The position numbers and the translations under genes were made by a program. Shown piece after piece: positions 8,551 through 19,099 of a stretch of DNA of 64,000 bases. How positions within the stretch are numbered: position 1 is the stretch's first letter; the number at the start of each line of letters is the position of its first letter. The notes under the pieces were generated by a model, which did no database searches, was not told the DNA's origin, and saw nothing but the letters and a program-made list of their open reading frames with translations. Origin of the DNA: Pseudoalteromonas sp. N1230-9. Its GTDB lineage: Bacteria > Pseudomonadota > Gammaproteobacteria > Enterobacterales > Alteromonadaceae. The DNA lies in contig NZ_CP090419.1 in assembly GCF_032716425.1 (NCBI RefSeq), positions 1,351,001 to 1,415,000 on the forward strand. The letters are read 5' to 3'.

Positions 8551-10464
8551 ATGAAAGAGACAACATCACTAGAACAAGCTCGCACGAGTTACAATGTTCG
8601 TCATTGGAGCCAAGGTTTCTTTGGAATTAATGATCAAGGTGATGTGTATGTTGCGCCAAAGGCCCATGCCCCAGAGCAAACCATTGCACTAATCGATATT
8701 GCACAGCAATTACAAGACAAGGGCTTAAGCTTGCCTGCGTTGGTTCGTTTTCCACAAATTTTACATCATCGTGTACATAGTTTATGTCAGGCATTTAACA
8801 CGGCAATTGAAAATTATGGTTATCCGAAAGACTATTTGCTTGTTTACCCAATTAAAGTAAACCAACAACGAGAAGTTGTTGAAGAAATTGTGGCAAGCCA
8901 AGCTGATATTGAAAAGAAACAATTGGGTCTAGAAGCGGGCAGTAAACCTGAGCTATTAACTGTATTAGCAATGGCAGAAAAAACCAGTGCGGTGATTGTA
9001 TGTAATGGCTATAAAGACCAAGAATACATTCGTTTAGCATTGATTGGCGAAAAGCTAGGTCATAAGGTTTACATTGTTCTCGAAAAATTGTCTGAGCTTG
9101 ACATGGTGCTTAGCCAAGCAAAAGAGTTAAACGTAAAACCGCGCATTGGTATTCGCGTACGTTTAGCATCGCAAGGTAAAGGTAAATGGCAAGCAAGTGG
9201 TGGCGAAAAATCAAAATTTGGTTTATCGGCATCGCAAGTATTGAGTGTAGTTAATCGCTTAAAAGCGTCTGATCAACTTGATTTGATCCAGCTTGTGCAT
9301 TTCCACTTAGGTTCGCAAATGGCCAACATCCGCGATGTCCGCTTAGGTGTGAGTGAAGCTGCGCGTTTTTACTGTGAGTTACGTAAATTAGGCGCACAAA
9401 TTGATTGCTTAGATGTGGGTGGTGGTTTAGCAGTAGATTATGACGGAACACGCAGCCAGTCTCATAATTCAATGAACTACAGTCTAAGTGAATATGCTAA
9501 TAACATCGTATACACCATTGGTGATACCTGTAAGTTATATGAGCAGCCAATGCCGCGCATTATTTCTGAATCCGGTCGTGCGTTAACAGCGCACCATGCT
9601 GTATTGATTTCGAATGTGATTGGCACTGAAAGCTATGTACCAGAAGACATTCAAGCGCCAGCCGCTGATGCACCCCTATTATTAAAGAATATGTGGACAT
9701 CATGGCAACAGTTAAGTGATGACAATGACGACCGTGCATTAATTGAGATTTATCATGATAGCCAAGGCGATTTAGCTGAAGCACATAATCAGTTTGCACT
9801 TGGTTTGTTAGATTTAACAGAGCGAGCATGGGCGGAGCAAGTTAACTTACGTGTATGTTATGAACTTAACAAACATATGGATAACAAAAACCGTTTTCAT
9901 CGCCCGATTATTGATGAATTAAATGCGCGTTTAGCAGATAAGTTTTTTGTGAACTTCTCATTGTTTCAGTCATTACCGGATGCATGGGGTATTGACCAAG
10001 TGTTTCCTGTTCTACCATTAAGTGGCTTAACAGAAGCACCACAAAAACGCGCCGTGTTACTTGATATCACTTGTGATTCAGATGGCGCTATGGAGCATTA
10101 TGTAGACGGTCAAGGTATTGAAAGCACATTACCTGTGCCAGCATTTAGCGAAGAAAAACCTTACTTAATGGGCTTTTTCTTAGTGGGTGCTTACCAAGAA
10201 ATTTTAGGTGATATGCACAACCTATTTGGCGACACGCACAGTGCAATTATAAAAATGGATGAGCAAGGTCAGGCGCAAATCACTGAAGTTAACGAAGGTG
10301 ATACCGTTGCAGACATGATGCGTTACGTACATTTAGATGTAGAAAGCTTCCAGCAATCTTACGCCCAGCTGGTGGCAGCTAAATTGCCAGAAACTGAGCA
10401 GCAAAGCGTTTTAGATGAGCTGCAAACTGGCTTAAATGGTTACACTTATTTAGAAGAGTTATAA
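8551..10464 (+). CDS. speA: Biosynthetic arginine decarboxylase SpeA
   Basis: The 637-residue protein is a fold III PLP-dependent decarboxylase of the SpeA family. The PLP lysine lies in YPIKVNQQ (Lys102). The Gly-rich [13 protein letters not shown] follows, and the active-site Cys segment is LDITCDSDG. It converts arginine to agmatine and CO2 in the route to putrescine. Length agrees with the family (about 630-660). speB starts three bases after the stop, so the two enzymes of the agmatine route are coupled. Confidence 0.95.
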   Translation: MKETTSLEQARTSYNVRHWSQGFFGINDQGDVYVAPKAHAPEQTIALIDIAQQLQDKGLSLPALVRFPQILHHRVHSLCQAFNTAIENYGYPKDYLLVYPIKVNQQREVVEEIVASQADIEKKQLGLEAGSKPELLTVLAMAEKTSAVIVCNGYKDQEYIRLALIGEKLGHKVYIVLEKLSELDMVLSQAKELNVKPRIGIRVRLASQGKGKWQASGGEKSKFGLSASQVLSVVNRLKASDQLDLIQLVHFHLGSQMANIRDVRLGVSEAARFYCELRKLGAQIDCLDVGGGLAVDYDGTRSQSHNSMNYSLSEYANNIVYTIGDTCKLYEQPMPRIISESGRALTAHHAVLISNVIGTESYVPEDIQAPAADAPLLLKNMWTSWQQLSDDNDDRALIEIYHDSQGDLAEAHNQFALGLLDLTERAWAEQVNLRVCYELNKHMDNKNRFHRPIIDELNARLADKFFVNFSLFQSLPDAWGIDQVFPVLPLSGLTEAPQKRAVLLDITCDSDGAMEHYVDGQGIESTLPVPAFSEEKPYLMGFFLVGAYQEILGDMHNLFGDTHSAIIKMDEQGQAQITEVNEGDTVADMMRYVHLDVESFQQSYAQLVAAKLPETEQQSVLDELQTGLNGYTYLEEL

Positions 10465-10467
10465 GCA

Positions 10468-11391
10468 ATGTCGACATTGTTTGACCACACAGATCATTCA
10501 TTATATTCAAACGGCATGACGTTTTTACGTCAGCCGATGGTGCAAAACATCACTGCAATCGATGCCGATGTGGTGGTGTTAGGTTTACCATTTGACTTGG
10601 CAACCTCAGGGCGCCCAGGTGCACGTTTAGGGCCAGATGCAATTCGCCGTGCCTCAGTGCACCTAGCATGGGAAGAAACCAAGTACCCGTGGACGTTCCC
10701 GTTGTTCGAGCGTTTAAAGTTAGCGGATGCAGGTGATTTTACTTACCCAGTAGGCGACCCAGAGTATTTTACCGCGCAATTAGAATTAGCGGCTGAGCAA
10801 ATTCTTCGCCAAGGTAAAACATTATTGGGTTTAGGTGGCGACCACTTTGTGACTTTGCCACTACTACGTGCCCATGCTAAGCAACACGGTAAGATGGCAT
10901 TAGTTCATTTTGATGCCCATACAGATACTTATAGCAATGGCTCACGTTATGATCACGGTACCATGTTTTATCATGCGCCGATGGAAGGATTGATTGATGT
11001 TGAGCACAGCATTCAAATCGGTATTCGTACTGACTTTGATCAGAGTAAGCATGAGTTTGCAGTGATTGATGCGATGGCAGCCAATGATTTGCCAGCACAA
11101 GATATCGCAGAGCAAATCAAAGCACGCGTGGGTGACTTACCTGTGTACTTAACCTTTGATATTGACTGCCTTGATCCAGCATTCGCGCCAGGGACAGGCA
11201 CCCCAGTGTGTGGTGGCTTAACTAGCGATAAAGTACTTAAAGTACTTCGTGCATTGAAAGGGATTAATATGGTCGGTATGGATGTGGTTGAAGTATCACC
11301 ATCCTATGACCAAAGCGAGTTAACAGCGATTGCAGCAGCGACCATTGCCAATGAGTTACTACATTTGTGGGCTTTGAAGCACAAATACTAA
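10468..11391 (+). CDS. speB: Agmatinase SpeB
   Basis: The 307-residue ureohydrolase has the dimanganese ligand motifs [19 protein letters not shown] and [18 protein letters not shown]. It hydrolyses agmatine to putrescine and urea, using the product of the adjacent speA. The length matches E. coli SpeB (306). The spacing of three bases to speA indicates a two-gene operon closed by the terminator at 11403. Confidence 0.95.
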   Translation: MSTLFDHTDHSLYSNGMTFLRQPMVQNITAIDADVVVLGLPFDLATSGRPGARLGPDAIRRASVHLAWEETKYPWTFPLFERLKLADAGDFTYPVGDPEYFTAQLELAAEQILRQGKTLLGLGGDHFVTLPLLRAHAKQHGKMALVHFDAHTDTYSNGSRYDHGTMFYHAPMEGLIDVEHSIQIGIRTDFDQSKHEFAVIDAMAANDLPAQDIAEQIKARVGDLPVYLTFDIDCLDPAFAPGTGTPVCGGLTSDKVLKVLRALKGINMVGMDVVEVSPSYDQSELTAIAAATIANELLHLWALKHKY

Positions 11392-11402
11392 ATGAGAGAG
11401 AC

Positions 11403-11431
11403 AAAGAGCGCCATTAGGCGCTCTTTTTTTT
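11403..11431 (+). terminator. Rho-independent terminator of speAB
   Basis: AAAGAGCGCC (11403-11412) pairs with GGCGCTCTTT with a short ATTA loop and eight T. It may also act on the convergent mltD transcript. Confidence 0.92.
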
Positions 11432-11448
11432 GATATTAGATGAAGCAA

Positions 11449-13035
11449 TTAAGCGCTTCGTACATCAACCTTTAACTTAAGTTTTTGCCCAGGTTGAATG
11501 TATTTTTGCCCTGCTAATGAGTTCCACTTAACAATATCTTCTACAGACACATTAAACTTGGCAGCAATTCGTGCTAATGAATCACCACGACGCACTTTAT
11601 AAGTAATGGTGCGCTCTTTGCTTTGTGTAGCAGCAAGTTGTGACTTTTCTTGTTTATATACTGTGAGTTTTTGACCAACACGCAGTACTGAATCTTTTTT
11701 CAGTTTATTCCATGTTGCAAGCTCTGCAATGGTCACATCATACTCACGGCTGATATCCCACAGTGTATCGCCACTGGCGACTTTATGACTCAGCTTTTTA
11801 CGTGTTGCTTTATTCGCTGCCATACGTACTGATTTTGGTAAATGCTGGCTATTGATTTCACCGTCACTGAGTGGCACAAGTAACTGCTGACCAACACGAA
11901 TAGTATTTGATGAAAGCTTATTCAGCGTTTTTATCGCGCTTGCGCTCGTTGAAAACTTTTTCGCTATCACTGATAAGCTATCACCACGGGCAACCACATA
12001 TTGCTGCCAACGTAGGCGATCTTTTTGCTCTGTTTTTGCTAGTTTCTCAGTAAAAGACTCAACTTTATCAGAGGGTAATAATAAAAAATGCGGACCGTTT
12101 GGATCCGTTGCCCAGCGATTAAAGCCTGGGTTTAAGCGGTAAAGCTCAGTTAAGCTAATATCAGCCATATCAGCGGCAAGTGCTAAATCAATTTGGCTAC
12201 CGATATTAACGGCTTCAACTACTTGCGCGTTGATAATCGGTTGCCATTTCACACCAAATTCGTCACTGCGTTTTACAAGATCAGACAGAGCCAATAGCTT
12301 TGGTACATACGAAGTGGTTTCTCGTGGCAGGTCTAATGACCAAAAATCGGTAGGTAAGTGTTTTTTGCGGTTCTTTTTAATCGCACGCAGTAAACGACCT
12401 TCACCTGAGTTATAGGCGGCAATAGCATTTAACCAATCACCTTCCAAGGTCTTGTGTAAATATGATAAGTAATCAAGCGCTGCACGCGTCGATTGCACAA
12501 TGTCACGGCGACCGTCGTACCACCAGTTTTGTTTTAAATCGAAACGCTCACCGGTTTGTGGCATAAATTGCCAGATACCAGAGGCACTGCGGTGTGAATA
12601 ACCAAAGGGGTCAAAGGCACTTTCAACAATGGGTAAAAGCGCTATTTCAATTGGCATTTCACGCTTTTCAACTTCTTCGACAATGAAGTAAAGGTATGGC
12701 TCTGCGCGTTTTGCGATGCGGTCAAGGTATGCTTGATGACGTGCATAGTAATTACGCTCAGCAACTACGGGACGGTTTTGTGGCACATCAATAGATAGCT
12801 GATAACGAATACGTTCCCATACATCGTCAAAAACTGGTGGTGGCGCATCAATATCAGTTAACTGTTGGTATTGTGCGTTGATCATCAATGCATCATTGAC
12901 ATCACTTGGACTGGCACCACCCAGTTGCTGCTCAACATCATTATTAGCAATGTTAGGTTGTGCAGTATCAGAAGTTGTTAGTTGACAACCACTTAAAGCC
13001 AGCGCGAGTGTAAAAACTAGAGGAGATCTATACAT
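11449..13035 (-). CDS. mltD: Membrane-bound lytic murein transglycosylase D with three LysM domains
   Basis: The 528-residue lipoprotein has a lipobox ALSGC (Cys17) and an SLT (GH23) domain at about 105-225 with catalytic Glu138 in PIVESAFDPF. The family motifs SGIWQFMP and AYNSGEG are present. Three LysM peptidoglycan-binding repeats follow (about 343-388, 418-461, 477-522). It cleaves glycan strands to 1,6-anhydro-muropeptides at the outer membrane. Three LysM units are one more than the usual two of E. coli MltD. It sits next to gloB as in E. coli. Confidence 0.93.
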   Translation of the reverse strand: MYRSPLVFTLALALSGCQLTTSDTAQPNIANNDVEQQLGGASPSDVNDALMINAQYQQLTDIDAPPPVFDDVWERIRYQLSIDVPQNRPVVAERNYYARHQAYLDRIAKRAEPYLYFIVEEVEKREMPIEIALLPIVESAFDPFGYSHRSASGIWQFMPQTGERFDLKQNWWYDGRRDIVQSTRAALDYLSYLHKTLEGDWLNAIAAYNSGEGRLLRAIKKNRKKHLPTDFWSLDLPRETTSYVPKLLALSDLVKRSDEFGVKWQPIINAQVVEAVNIGSQIDLALAADMADISLTELYRLNPGFNRWATDPNGPHFLLLPSDKVESFTEKLAKTEQKDRLRWQQYVVARGDSLSVIAKKFSTSASAIKTLNKLSSNTIRVGQQLLVPLSDGEINSQHLPKSVRMAANKATRKKLSHKVASGDTLWDISREYDVTIAELATWNKLKKDSVLRVGQKLTVYKQEKSQLAATQSKERTITYKVRRGDSLARIAAKFNVSVEDIVKWNSLAGQKYIQPGQKLKLKVDVRSA

Positions 13036-13182
13036 ATATACCCATACATCAGGTAAAAAAACTCGGCGAATATTACCTGCTCTGAGAACATATTGCCACT
13101 TTATGACCAGTTTATGTCAGCTTATTGTTGCAAGATGCTGATCTAAATCTACAAAATTGTAACTGAAGTCATGCTTGTTTTT

Positions 13183-13956
13183 TTAAAAATTATCTTTCCA
13201 AGCCCTGAGACCTGCAAAGCGTTGCCAAGGTTCATCAAGATTCAAATTATTTTTTAGCTCATTGGGAAGTTCATCAGTGATATTAGGCAAGTGGCTACGT
13301 AAGAATGGGTTTATTTGCTTTTCTACACTTAACTTAGTTGGTAAGCTTATTTCATTATTAGCACGCAGTGTATCGACTTTCTCACTGTAATTGGCTAAGT
13401 ATTCATTCGTTGGCTCAACCGCCTTAGCAAAGGCCAGGTTTGCTTGTGTGTATTCGTGCGTGCAGTAGATTTTACACTCATCCGGCAGGGCTCTTAATTT
13501 ACATAAAGAGTGCCACATTTGCTCGGCACTACCTTCAAATAACCGCCCACAACCTGCACTAAACAGCGTATCGCCAGTAAAACTTAGCTCATCATGTAAG
13601 TAACAAATGTGATCCAGAGTATGGCCAGGAGTTGCAAGTACGGTAAAGGTGTAATTATATACGGTGACTTTATCTGCTTCTAACACACCATGATTAATGC
13701 CTTTGAACGGACTGTGCTTAGGACCATAAACGGGAATAGTTGGGAATGTTTTTACCAGCGCAGCCACGCCGTCAGTGTGGTCATAATGGTGGTGGGTAAT
13801 TAAAATCCCCGCGAGTGTTAAGTTATGCTCGCTTAGGTAGTTTAATACGGGCTCAGCTTGACCTGGGTCAACCACCCATGCTGTTTGTTCACTTTCATTT
13901 GTGATACACCAAATATAATTATCAGAAAAGGCTTTAATTGCTTTGACTTGCACCAT
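13183..13956 (-). CDS. gloB: Hydroxyacylglutathione hydrolase (glyoxalase II)
   Basis: The 257-residue metallo-beta-lactamase-fold enzyme has the dimetal motif THHHYDHTDG (residues 54-63), with later ligands in TPGHTLDH, FTGDTLF and CTHEYT. It hydrolyses S-lactoylglutathione to D-lactate and glutathione in methylglyoxal detoxification. The length is that of the family. It is divergent from the yafS-like gene with 53 bases between them, the same neighbours as in E. coli. Confidence 0.95.
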   Translation of the reverse strand: MVQVKAIKAFSDNYIWCITNESEQTAWVVDPGQAEPVLNYLSEHNLTLAGILITHHHYDHTDGVAALVKTFPTIPVYGPKHSPFKGINHGVLEADKVTVYNYTFTVLATPGHTLDHICYLHDELSFTGDTLFSAGCGRLFEGSAEQMWHSLCKLRALPDECKIYCTHEYTQANLAFAKAVEPTNEYLANYSEKVDTLRANNEISLPTKLSVEKQINPFLRSHLPNITDELPNELKNNLNLDEPWQRFAGLRAWKDNF

Positions 13957-14009
13957 GTTTAATTGCTCTATAAAGTGACAGTTAAGATACAGTATAACGA
14001 GCTCAGAAA

Positions 14010-14768
14010 ATGAAACCAGCCCTTAGTTTTCAAGAAGGTCCTAAGCCATACTCATGGCAACAGTTCCCTCATGGTGACTATTTACGTGCTGAAATAGAGC
14101 GTAAGTTAGTTCCATGGTTGCCACGCATGTTCGGTTATCACATGTTAAAGCTTGGTAATTTAAGTGGTGAAATAGCAACCAGTGAAAGTCCTATTAAGCA
14201 TCAAGTTTGCGTCGCAGAGCAGGGGTTATTTACCGGTGTAATTGCGGATGTCGATGAGTTACCTTTTTATGAGCACAGTGTTGATGCTTGCATATTATCG
14301 CATTGCTTAGAATATCATTCAGATCCGCACCATATCTTACGTGAGGCGCATCGTACTTTGATCCCCGGTGGCTATATTGTGATTACAGGCTTTAACCCGT
14401 TTAGCTTGTGTGGGTTGGCGCAGTTACTACCTTTTAGTCGCCAAAAGCTCCCTTGGACAGGGCGCTTTTTTACACCATCTCGTGTAAAAGATTGGTTGAA
14501 TCTTTTAGGTTTTGAAATTATTTCCGATGAGCGTTTTATCCATTCATCGCTTGCCAGAGGCAACCGCTTATCGCGCTTTGCAGCGTGGAGACGTTTTGGC
14601 CAACAATACTTAAAACCTATGGGAAGTGTGTATATTTTAGTGGCACGAAAACGGGTTGCTCCGCTTACACCAATTAAACCTAAGTGGCATGCAAGGCCCC
14701 AATTTTCGCCAGTAAAAGGAGCGGGGCTCAGACAAACATCAAAGCAGCACTGTGAGCGGGATAGCTAA
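14010..14768 (+). CDS. YafS-like SAM-dependent methyltransferase
   Basis: The 252-residue protein has a class I methyltransferase core of the Methyltransf_11 type: VDACILSHCLEYHSDPHHILREAHRTLIPGG covers the post-motif region at about residues 91-121. The N-terminal glycine motif is weak. Its place between gloB and rnhA/dnaQ matches E. coli yafS, whose substrate is not established. The last 30 bases overlap the convergent metallo-beta-lactamase-fold gene. Confidence 0.82.
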   Translation: MKPALSFQEGPKPYSWQQFPHGDYLRAEIERKLVPWLPRMFGYHMLKLGNLSGEIATSESPIKHQVCVAEQGLFTGVIADVDELPFYEHSVDACILSHCLEYHSDPHHILREAHRTLIPGGYIVITGFNPFSLCGLAQLLPFSRQKLPWTGRFFTPSRVKDWLNLLGFEIISDERFIHSSLARGNRLSRFAAWRRFGQQYLKPMGSVYILVARKRVAPLTPIKPKWHARPQFSPVKGAGLRQTSKQHCERDS

Positions 14769-15602
14769 ATAATGCTGCTTACTATCCGTTTTGCTTGGAT
14801 ACTGACCTGCACGAATATTTAATTGAATAGAGGGGTGCAGCAGCTTTGGTACAGCTAAAGTTGCATCTCGACCTTCACGAGTCGCAATAAAGCTTTGTTT
14901 ATCCCCTTTTAAATGAATGTTTTGCTCACGCTGTTCTTTCACTGTGGTGTTGTTCGCAAGAGGGCGACCGTCTGGTTGGTAGTCATGACACATCCAAAGT
15001 AGGGTATCGTCAGGTAAGGCTAAAATTCGTTGTAATGAATCATATAGCTCTTGCGCACTGCCGCCAGGGAAGTCGCAGCGGGCTGTACCGCTGTCTGGCA
15101 TAAAGAAGGTGTCACCGACAAATGCATTGCCATCAATGTGATAACACACGCTGTCAGGCGTGTGGCCAGGCGTGGCAATCACATCAACCGTGTATTCACC
15201 TAACTGAAATTGTGTTTTATTAGCAAATAAGGCATCAAAAGGTTCACCATTGCATGGCATATCAAGATTATAAAGTTGACTAAAGTGCTTTTGAACCAGT
15301 GTGATCCCTTCGCCAGTGCCGAGCTTGCATGGGTGAGTATCTTGTAATTGCTGCTTGATATAACTTGCCGCAGTGATATGGTCAGCATGGGCATGAGTTT
15401 CAAGTAGCCATTGTAATGTCAGCTGCTCAGTCTTTATGTAGCTTATGATCTCATTGGCTGTGGTAAAACTTAACTCACCACTTGGCATATCAAAATCAGC
15501 AGGCGCATCAATTAGTAAGCAATCTTTAGTGTGTTCACAACTGACTAAGTAACAGAGAGTGGCGCTTTGTTGATGAAAGAAAGAGTGAATGCGCAGAGCC
15601 AT
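14739..15602 (-). CDS. Metallo-beta-lactamase-fold hydrolase, persulfide dioxygenase/ETHE1-like
   Basis: The 287-residue protein has the MBL motif THAHADH (His70, His72, Asp74, His75), then TPGHTPDSVCY, VGDTFFMPDSGTARCDFPGG and CHDY. The segment GTARCDFPGGSAQELYDSL and the single-iron ligand set are typical of ETHE1/Blh-type sulfur dioxygenases rather than glyoxalase II. It probably oxidises glutathione persulfide, but this is inferred. Its 3' end overlaps the yafS-like gene tail-to-tail by 30 bases. Confidence 0.82.
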   Translation of the reverse strand: MALRIHSFFHQQSATLCYLVSCEHTKDCLLIDAPADFDMPSGELSFTTANEIISYIKTEQLTLQWLLETHAHADHITAASYIKQQLQDTHPCKLGTGEGITLVQKHFSQLYNLDMPCNGEPFDALFANKTQFQLGEYTVDVIATPGHTPDSVCYHIDGNAFVGDTFFMPDSGTARCDFPGGSAQELYDSLQRILALPDDTLLWMCHDYQPDGRPLANNTTVKEQREQNIHLKGDKQSFIATREGRDATLAVPKLLHPSIQLNIRAGQYPSKTDSKQHYLAIPLTVLL

Positions 15603-15692
15603 AAAAAGTCCTTAGTTATACTTTATAGCTAAATCTTATATCATATAACAAAAATATAAAACGGCTTGCGCTAAGTTTATTTCAAGGGACTT

Positions 15693-16160
15693 TTAATTAC
15701 CGTCGTAACCTGTGTCTTCAAGTAAATCATTGCTGCCAGCTGCTTCACGAGCAAGATCGTCAACAATCTCATTATACTTATTGCCGCTATGACCTTTTAC
15801 CCAGCGCCATTCTACGCTGTGTTGTTGGCAGGCAGCATCAAGTCGTTTCCATAAATCGACATTTTTAACAGGTTTTTTTGCTGCGGTTTTCCAGCCGCGT
15901 TTTTTCCAATTTTCGACCCATGATTCAATACCTTGTTTTACATATTGGCTATCGGTGGTCAGAATGACATGACAAGGGCGGGTGAGAGTTTCAAGTGCGA
16001 CTATGGCTGCGAGCATTTCCATCCGATTATTGGTTGTTAAGGTATAGCCTTGACTTAATAGCTTCTCGTGGCCGTTGTATCGCATCACGATGCCATACCC
16101 TCCAGGCCCTGGATTTCCTAAACATGATCCATCGGTGTAAATCTCTACGGTTTTCTGCAC
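15693..16160 (-). CDS. rnhA: Ribonuclease HI
   Basis: The 155-residue product from a GTG start at 16160 reads (V/M)[20 protein letters not shown] and has the acidic residues of RNase HI (Asp in YTDGS, Glu in NNRMEM, Asp in TTDSQYV, Asp in VDDLA). It cuts RNA in RNA-DNA hybrids. I prefer GTG 16160 to longer forms because an AAGG ribosome binding site lies seven bases upstream and the length equals that of E. coli RNase HI (155). It is divergent from dnaQ, with 68 bases between starts. Confidence 0.93.
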   Translation of the reverse strand: MQKTVEIYTDGSCLGNPGPGGYGIVMRYNGHEKLLSQGYTLTTNNRMEMLAAIVALETLTRPCHVILTTDSQYVKQGIESWVENWKKRGWKTAAKKPVKNVDLWKRLDAACQQHSVEWRWVKGHSGNKYNEIVDDLAREAAGSNDLLEDTGYDGN

Positions 16161-16228
16161 TGTTTTACCTTGATATTGTGTACAATAAAGTGAATAAAGA
16201 AAGATACCAGAGTCAGGCTTAAGACGAT

Positions 16229-16939
16229 ATGGCACATAGACAAATAGTTTTAGATACAGAAACCACGGGTATTGACCCAAAGCAAGGCCACCGCATCATT
16301 GAGATCGGTTGTGTTGAACTTGTAAATCGCCGTCTTACTGGCAATAACTTTCATGTGTATATCAATCCGCAACGTGAAATAGAAGAAGAAGCAATAGACG
16401 TACATGGTATCACCAATGAATTTTTGCGTGATAAACCTTTGTACCACCAAATTGCCCATGAGTTTTTAGAGTATATTCGCGGCGCTGAACTTGTTATTCA
16501 TAACGCAGCGTTCGATATCGGCCATATGGACAATGAGTTTGCATTGTTAAATCAAGGTTTTCCAAATACTGCCGATGTATGTAGTGTGCTGGATACTTTG
16601 AAAATGGCGCGTGACTTGCACCCAGGTCAAAAGAATAACCTTGATGCACTTTGTCGTCGTTATGATATTGATAACTCAAAACGTACCTTACACGGCGCAT
16701 TACTGGATTCTGAGATCCTAGCGGATGTTTACTTAGCAATGACAGGGGGTCAAGTTAAGTTAAACTTAAATCAGAATAAAGATGAAGGTTCTGAGCAACA
16801 AACTGGGGGGATTCGACGCTTAAGTGCTGACAGAGCCCCTTTAGTTGTATTAAGAGCTACAGAGCAAGAACATGCCGCTCATGAAGAACGTTTAGACTTG
16901 GTCGCTAAAGGCGGTGAGTGTTTATGGCGGGCAGAATAA
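16229..16939 (+). CDS. dnaQ: DNA polymerase III epsilon subunit (proofreading exonuclease)
   Basis: The 236-residue DEDDh exonuclease has motif [10 protein letters not shown] (Asp9, Glu11), motif II in [13 protein letters not shown] and motif III in [15 protein letters not shown]. It is the 3'-5' proofreading subunit of the Pol III core. The C-terminal tail probably binds the alpha subunit. It is divergent from rnhA, as in many gammaproteobacteria. The next gene starts nine bases after its stop. Confidence 0.95.
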   Translation: MAHRQIVLDTETTGIDPKQGHRIIEIGCVELVNRRLTGNNFHVYINPQREIEEEAIDVHGITNEFLRDKPLYHQIAHEFLEYIRGAELVIHNAAFDIGHMDNEFALLNQGFPNTADVCSVLDTLKMARDLHPGQKNNLDALCRRYDIDNSKRTLHGALLDSEILADVYLAMTGGQVKLNLNQNKDEGSEQQTGGIRRLSADRAPLVVLRATEQEHAAHEERLDLVAKGGECLWRAE

Positions 16940-16948
16940 GGTAATAAA

Positions 16949-18322
16949 ATGAAAAAATTATTTCTAGCGGGATTGCTATGTACGTTGCCCTTAATGGGTA
17001 TATGTGCGGAACAAGATAAAATAACGCCATTGGAGCGAGATGGGATTCAAAATGAGATCCCCCTGCTAGAAAATCGTTTTCGCATTGATCACAAAGTCGA
17101 AAAAATTACCTTACTCTTCTTTCGTGAAAGAGGAACCCCCGCGGTTGTATTAGTTAGACCCGATGGTAGCAAGTACCATGTGACCGAGTCATTGAACAAT
17201 GATGATTTGGATTGGCATGATGAGATGACCTATGACCTAATCACCATAGCAAATCCAATGCCTGGGCCTTGGCAGGTTGTTGGCAGTATTTTACCTGATA
17301 GTCGGATTATTGTGATGGGGGAAATTGAGTTAAGCGTGGATCCACTTCCCCCTGTATTATTTCGTGGTGAAACAATAAAACTAACAGGGCGTGTACTCAA
17401 CGATGGCGAGCCAATAGAAGTCGGGCAATTTAGAGATGTTATTAGCTTACATGTCGACTTTGTAAGTACAAATAATAGTGACTATGCTAACTTTGGAGCG
17501 GGGACGCAAAGTATAACCGACTTTAAAGATGATGGGCGGGGCTTTGATGAGCGGCCTCTTGATGGCGTCTTTACGGGTGAATTTCAGTTATCCTTTCCGG
17601 CTGGAGAATGGCAACCAGAACTTTATATAGAAACACCTATCCTTAAACGCACTGTAGTACAGAAACCTATTGTTATTCATGAACCGCCATTTAGTTACGA
17701 GATGACACTGGCTGAGCATGAAGCAGATGACCATTTGCTCACTATAACTCTTAATCCTGAGGTGATTAAACCTGAAACGGTATTAGTCCAAGGGAAAATC
17801 TATTACCCAAATAATGAAGAGCAGATGTTTTCTATGGATGCGAAGGCATCTCAGACACGTCAGCTCGCTATTAAAAATTATGACTGGGGGCGATACAGTG
17901 TTGAGTTGTCAGTATTTGGTAGCAATATAAATGATCGAGAATTTATGGCTACATTGCCCACCTATAAATTTGAGATTGATAGGCCAATCGAAGTTGTACC
18001 TGAAATTGTTCGCCCTGAAATTGATTTAGAAGCGCAAGCAGAGCAACAACGAATCCTCGAAGAAGAGCAAAGAGCATCAACGATGTTAATGATAACGTTA
18101 ATTGTTGTTGGAAATTTAACCGTCTTGTTGTTAGGCTGGCTAGCAATTCGAGTTTTTGTACAAAAGAAACCGCTTAAATTTAAATTTTCTTTGCCATTTT
18201 TAAAGAAAAAAAACCAAACGAGTAATGACGAACAGACAGCCGGTGAAAAAGAAGTTGGCAAAAATGGCTCAAAAAATGATAAATCAGGTGAAATTTTAAA
18301 CCTTTCGATGTCAGATGACTAA
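16949..18322 (+). CDS. TIGR03503-like single-pass membrane protein of unknown function
   Basis: The 457-residue protein has an N-terminal signal peptide (MKKLFLAGLLCTLPLMGICA) and a long beta-rich periplasmic region. A Glu/Gln-rich helix and one membrane segment follow (about 379-402), then a strongly basic tail with KKPLKFKF and KKKNQ. This layout fits the TIGR03503 family of Vibrio/Shewanella-type marine bacteria, whose function is unknown; I assign it from memory of that layout. It follows dnaQ closely and is probably cotranscribed with it. Confidence 0.68.
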   Translation: MKKLFLAGLLCTLPLMGICAEQDKITPLERDGIQNEIPLLENRFRIDHKVEKITLLFFRERGTPAVVLVRPDGSKYHVTESLNNDDLDWHDEMTYDLITIANPMPGPWQVVGSILPDSRIIVMGEIELSVDPLPPVLFRGETIKLTGRVLNDGEPIEVGQFRDVISLHVDFVSTNNSDYANFGAGTQSITDFKDDGRGFDERPLDGVFTGEFQLSFPAGEWQPELYIETPILKRTVVQKPIVIHEPPFSYEMTLAEHEADDHLLTITLNPEVIKPETVLVQGKIYYPNNEEQMFSMDAKASQTRQLAIKNYDWGRYSVELSVFGSNINDREFMATLPTYKFEIDRPIEVVPEIVRPEIDLEAQAEQQRILEEEQRASTMLMITLIVVGNLTVLLLGWLAIRVFVQKKPLKFKFSLPFLKKKNQTSNDEQTAGEKEVGKNGSKNDKSGEILNLSMSDD

Positions 18323-18349
18323 AAAACCTGTAAAAAAACAAAAAAGCCC

Positions 18350-18378
18350 TTGACGAACTACAGGGTGATTCGTATTAT
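18350..18378 (+). promoter_or_regulatory. Sigma-70 promoter of the tRNA-Asp array, stringent type
   Basis: TTGACG (18350-18355) and TATTAT (18373-18378) are separated by exactly 17 bases. They are followed by a GC-rich discriminator (CACGCCGC), the feature of ppGpp-controlled stable RNA promoters. The first tRNA starts 42 bases after the -10. Confidence 0.78.
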
Positions 18379-18420
18379 TCACGCCGCTGTCAGGGGAGAC
18401 TCTCTCAGCAACGAAAATGT

Positions 18421-18497
18421 GGAGTGGTAGTTCAGTTGGTTAGAATACCGGCCTGTCACGCCGGGGGTCGCGGGTTCGAGTCCCGTCCACTCCGCCA
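18421..18497 (+). tRNA. tRNA-Asp(GTC), copy 1
   Basis: The 77-base cloverleaf has acceptor arm GGAGTGG/CCACTCC, D arm GTTC/GAAT, anticodon arm CCGGC/GCCGG with anticodon GTC at 18454-18456, T arm GCGGG/CCCGT, discriminator G and encoded CCA. Confidence 0.97.
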
Positions 18498-18524
18498 ATT
18501 TTCGACAATTTGTAAGTATGTGCT

Positions 18525-18601
18525 GGAGTGGTAGTTCAGTTGGTTAGAATACCGGCCTGTCACGCCGGGGGTCGCGGGTTCGAGTCCCGTCCACTCCGCC
18601 A
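18525..18601 (+). tRNA. tRNA-Asp(GTC), copy 2
   Basis: Identical to copy 1 over all 77 bases including CCA; the spacer before it is 27 bases. Confidence 0.97.
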
Positions 18602-18642
18602 ATTACTTACACAACTTATGGTTGTAAAACATTTTCCTTTGC

Positions 18643-18719
18643 GGAGTGGTAGTTCAGTTGGTTAGAATACCGGCCTGTCACGCCGGGGGTCGCGGGTTCG
18701 AGTCCCGTCCACTCCGCCA
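18643..18719 (+). tRNA. tRNA-Asp(GTC), copy 3
   Basis: Identical to copy 1 over all 77 bases including CCA; the spacer before it is 41 bases and unrelated to the other spacers. Confidence 0.97.
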
Positions 18720-18750
18720 ATAGGAAAAATAAATAGCATTTAGATACTGC

Positions 18751-18827
18751 GGAGTGGTAGTTCAGTTGGTTAGAATACCGGCCTGTCACGCCGGGGGTCG
18801 CGGGTTCGAGTCCCGTCCACTCCGCCA
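18751..18827 (+). tRNA. tRNA-Asp(GTC), copy 4
   Basis: Identical to copy 1 over all 77 bases including CCA; the spacer before it is 31 bases. Confidence 0.97.
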
Positions 18828-18864
18828 CTATTTAAACGCTATTTTATTACAAAATTTGTATCGC

Positions 18865-18941
18865 GGAGTGGTAGTTCAGTTGGTTAGAATACCGGCCTGT
18901 CACGCCGGGGGTCGCGGGTTCGAGTCCCGTCCACTCCGCCA
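18865..18941 (+). tRNA. tRNA-Asp(GTC), copy 5
   Basis: Identical to copy 1 over all 77 bases including CCA; the spacer before it is 37 bases. Confidence 0.97.
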
Positions 18942-18972
18942 ACAAATTAAGTAATAACAATGATATCTCTGC

Positions 18973-19049
18973 GGAGTGGTAGTTCAGTTGGTTAGAATAC
19001 CGGCCTGTCACGCCGGGGGTCGCGGGTTCGAGTCCCGTCCACTCCGCCA
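18973..19049 (+). tRNA. tRNA-Asp(GTC), copy 6
   Basis: Identical to copy 1 over all 77 bases including CCA; the spacer before it is 31 bases. Confidence 0.97.
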
Positions 19050-19099
19050 TTTGATATCATAAACAAATTAAGTGCATTACCCCATGCACATACCACTGC

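Noticed and set aside
16161..16280. 40-residue N-terminal extension of RNase HI
   Set aside because: It overlaps the dnaQ start region and has no homology to the family; GTG 16160 gives the exact family length.
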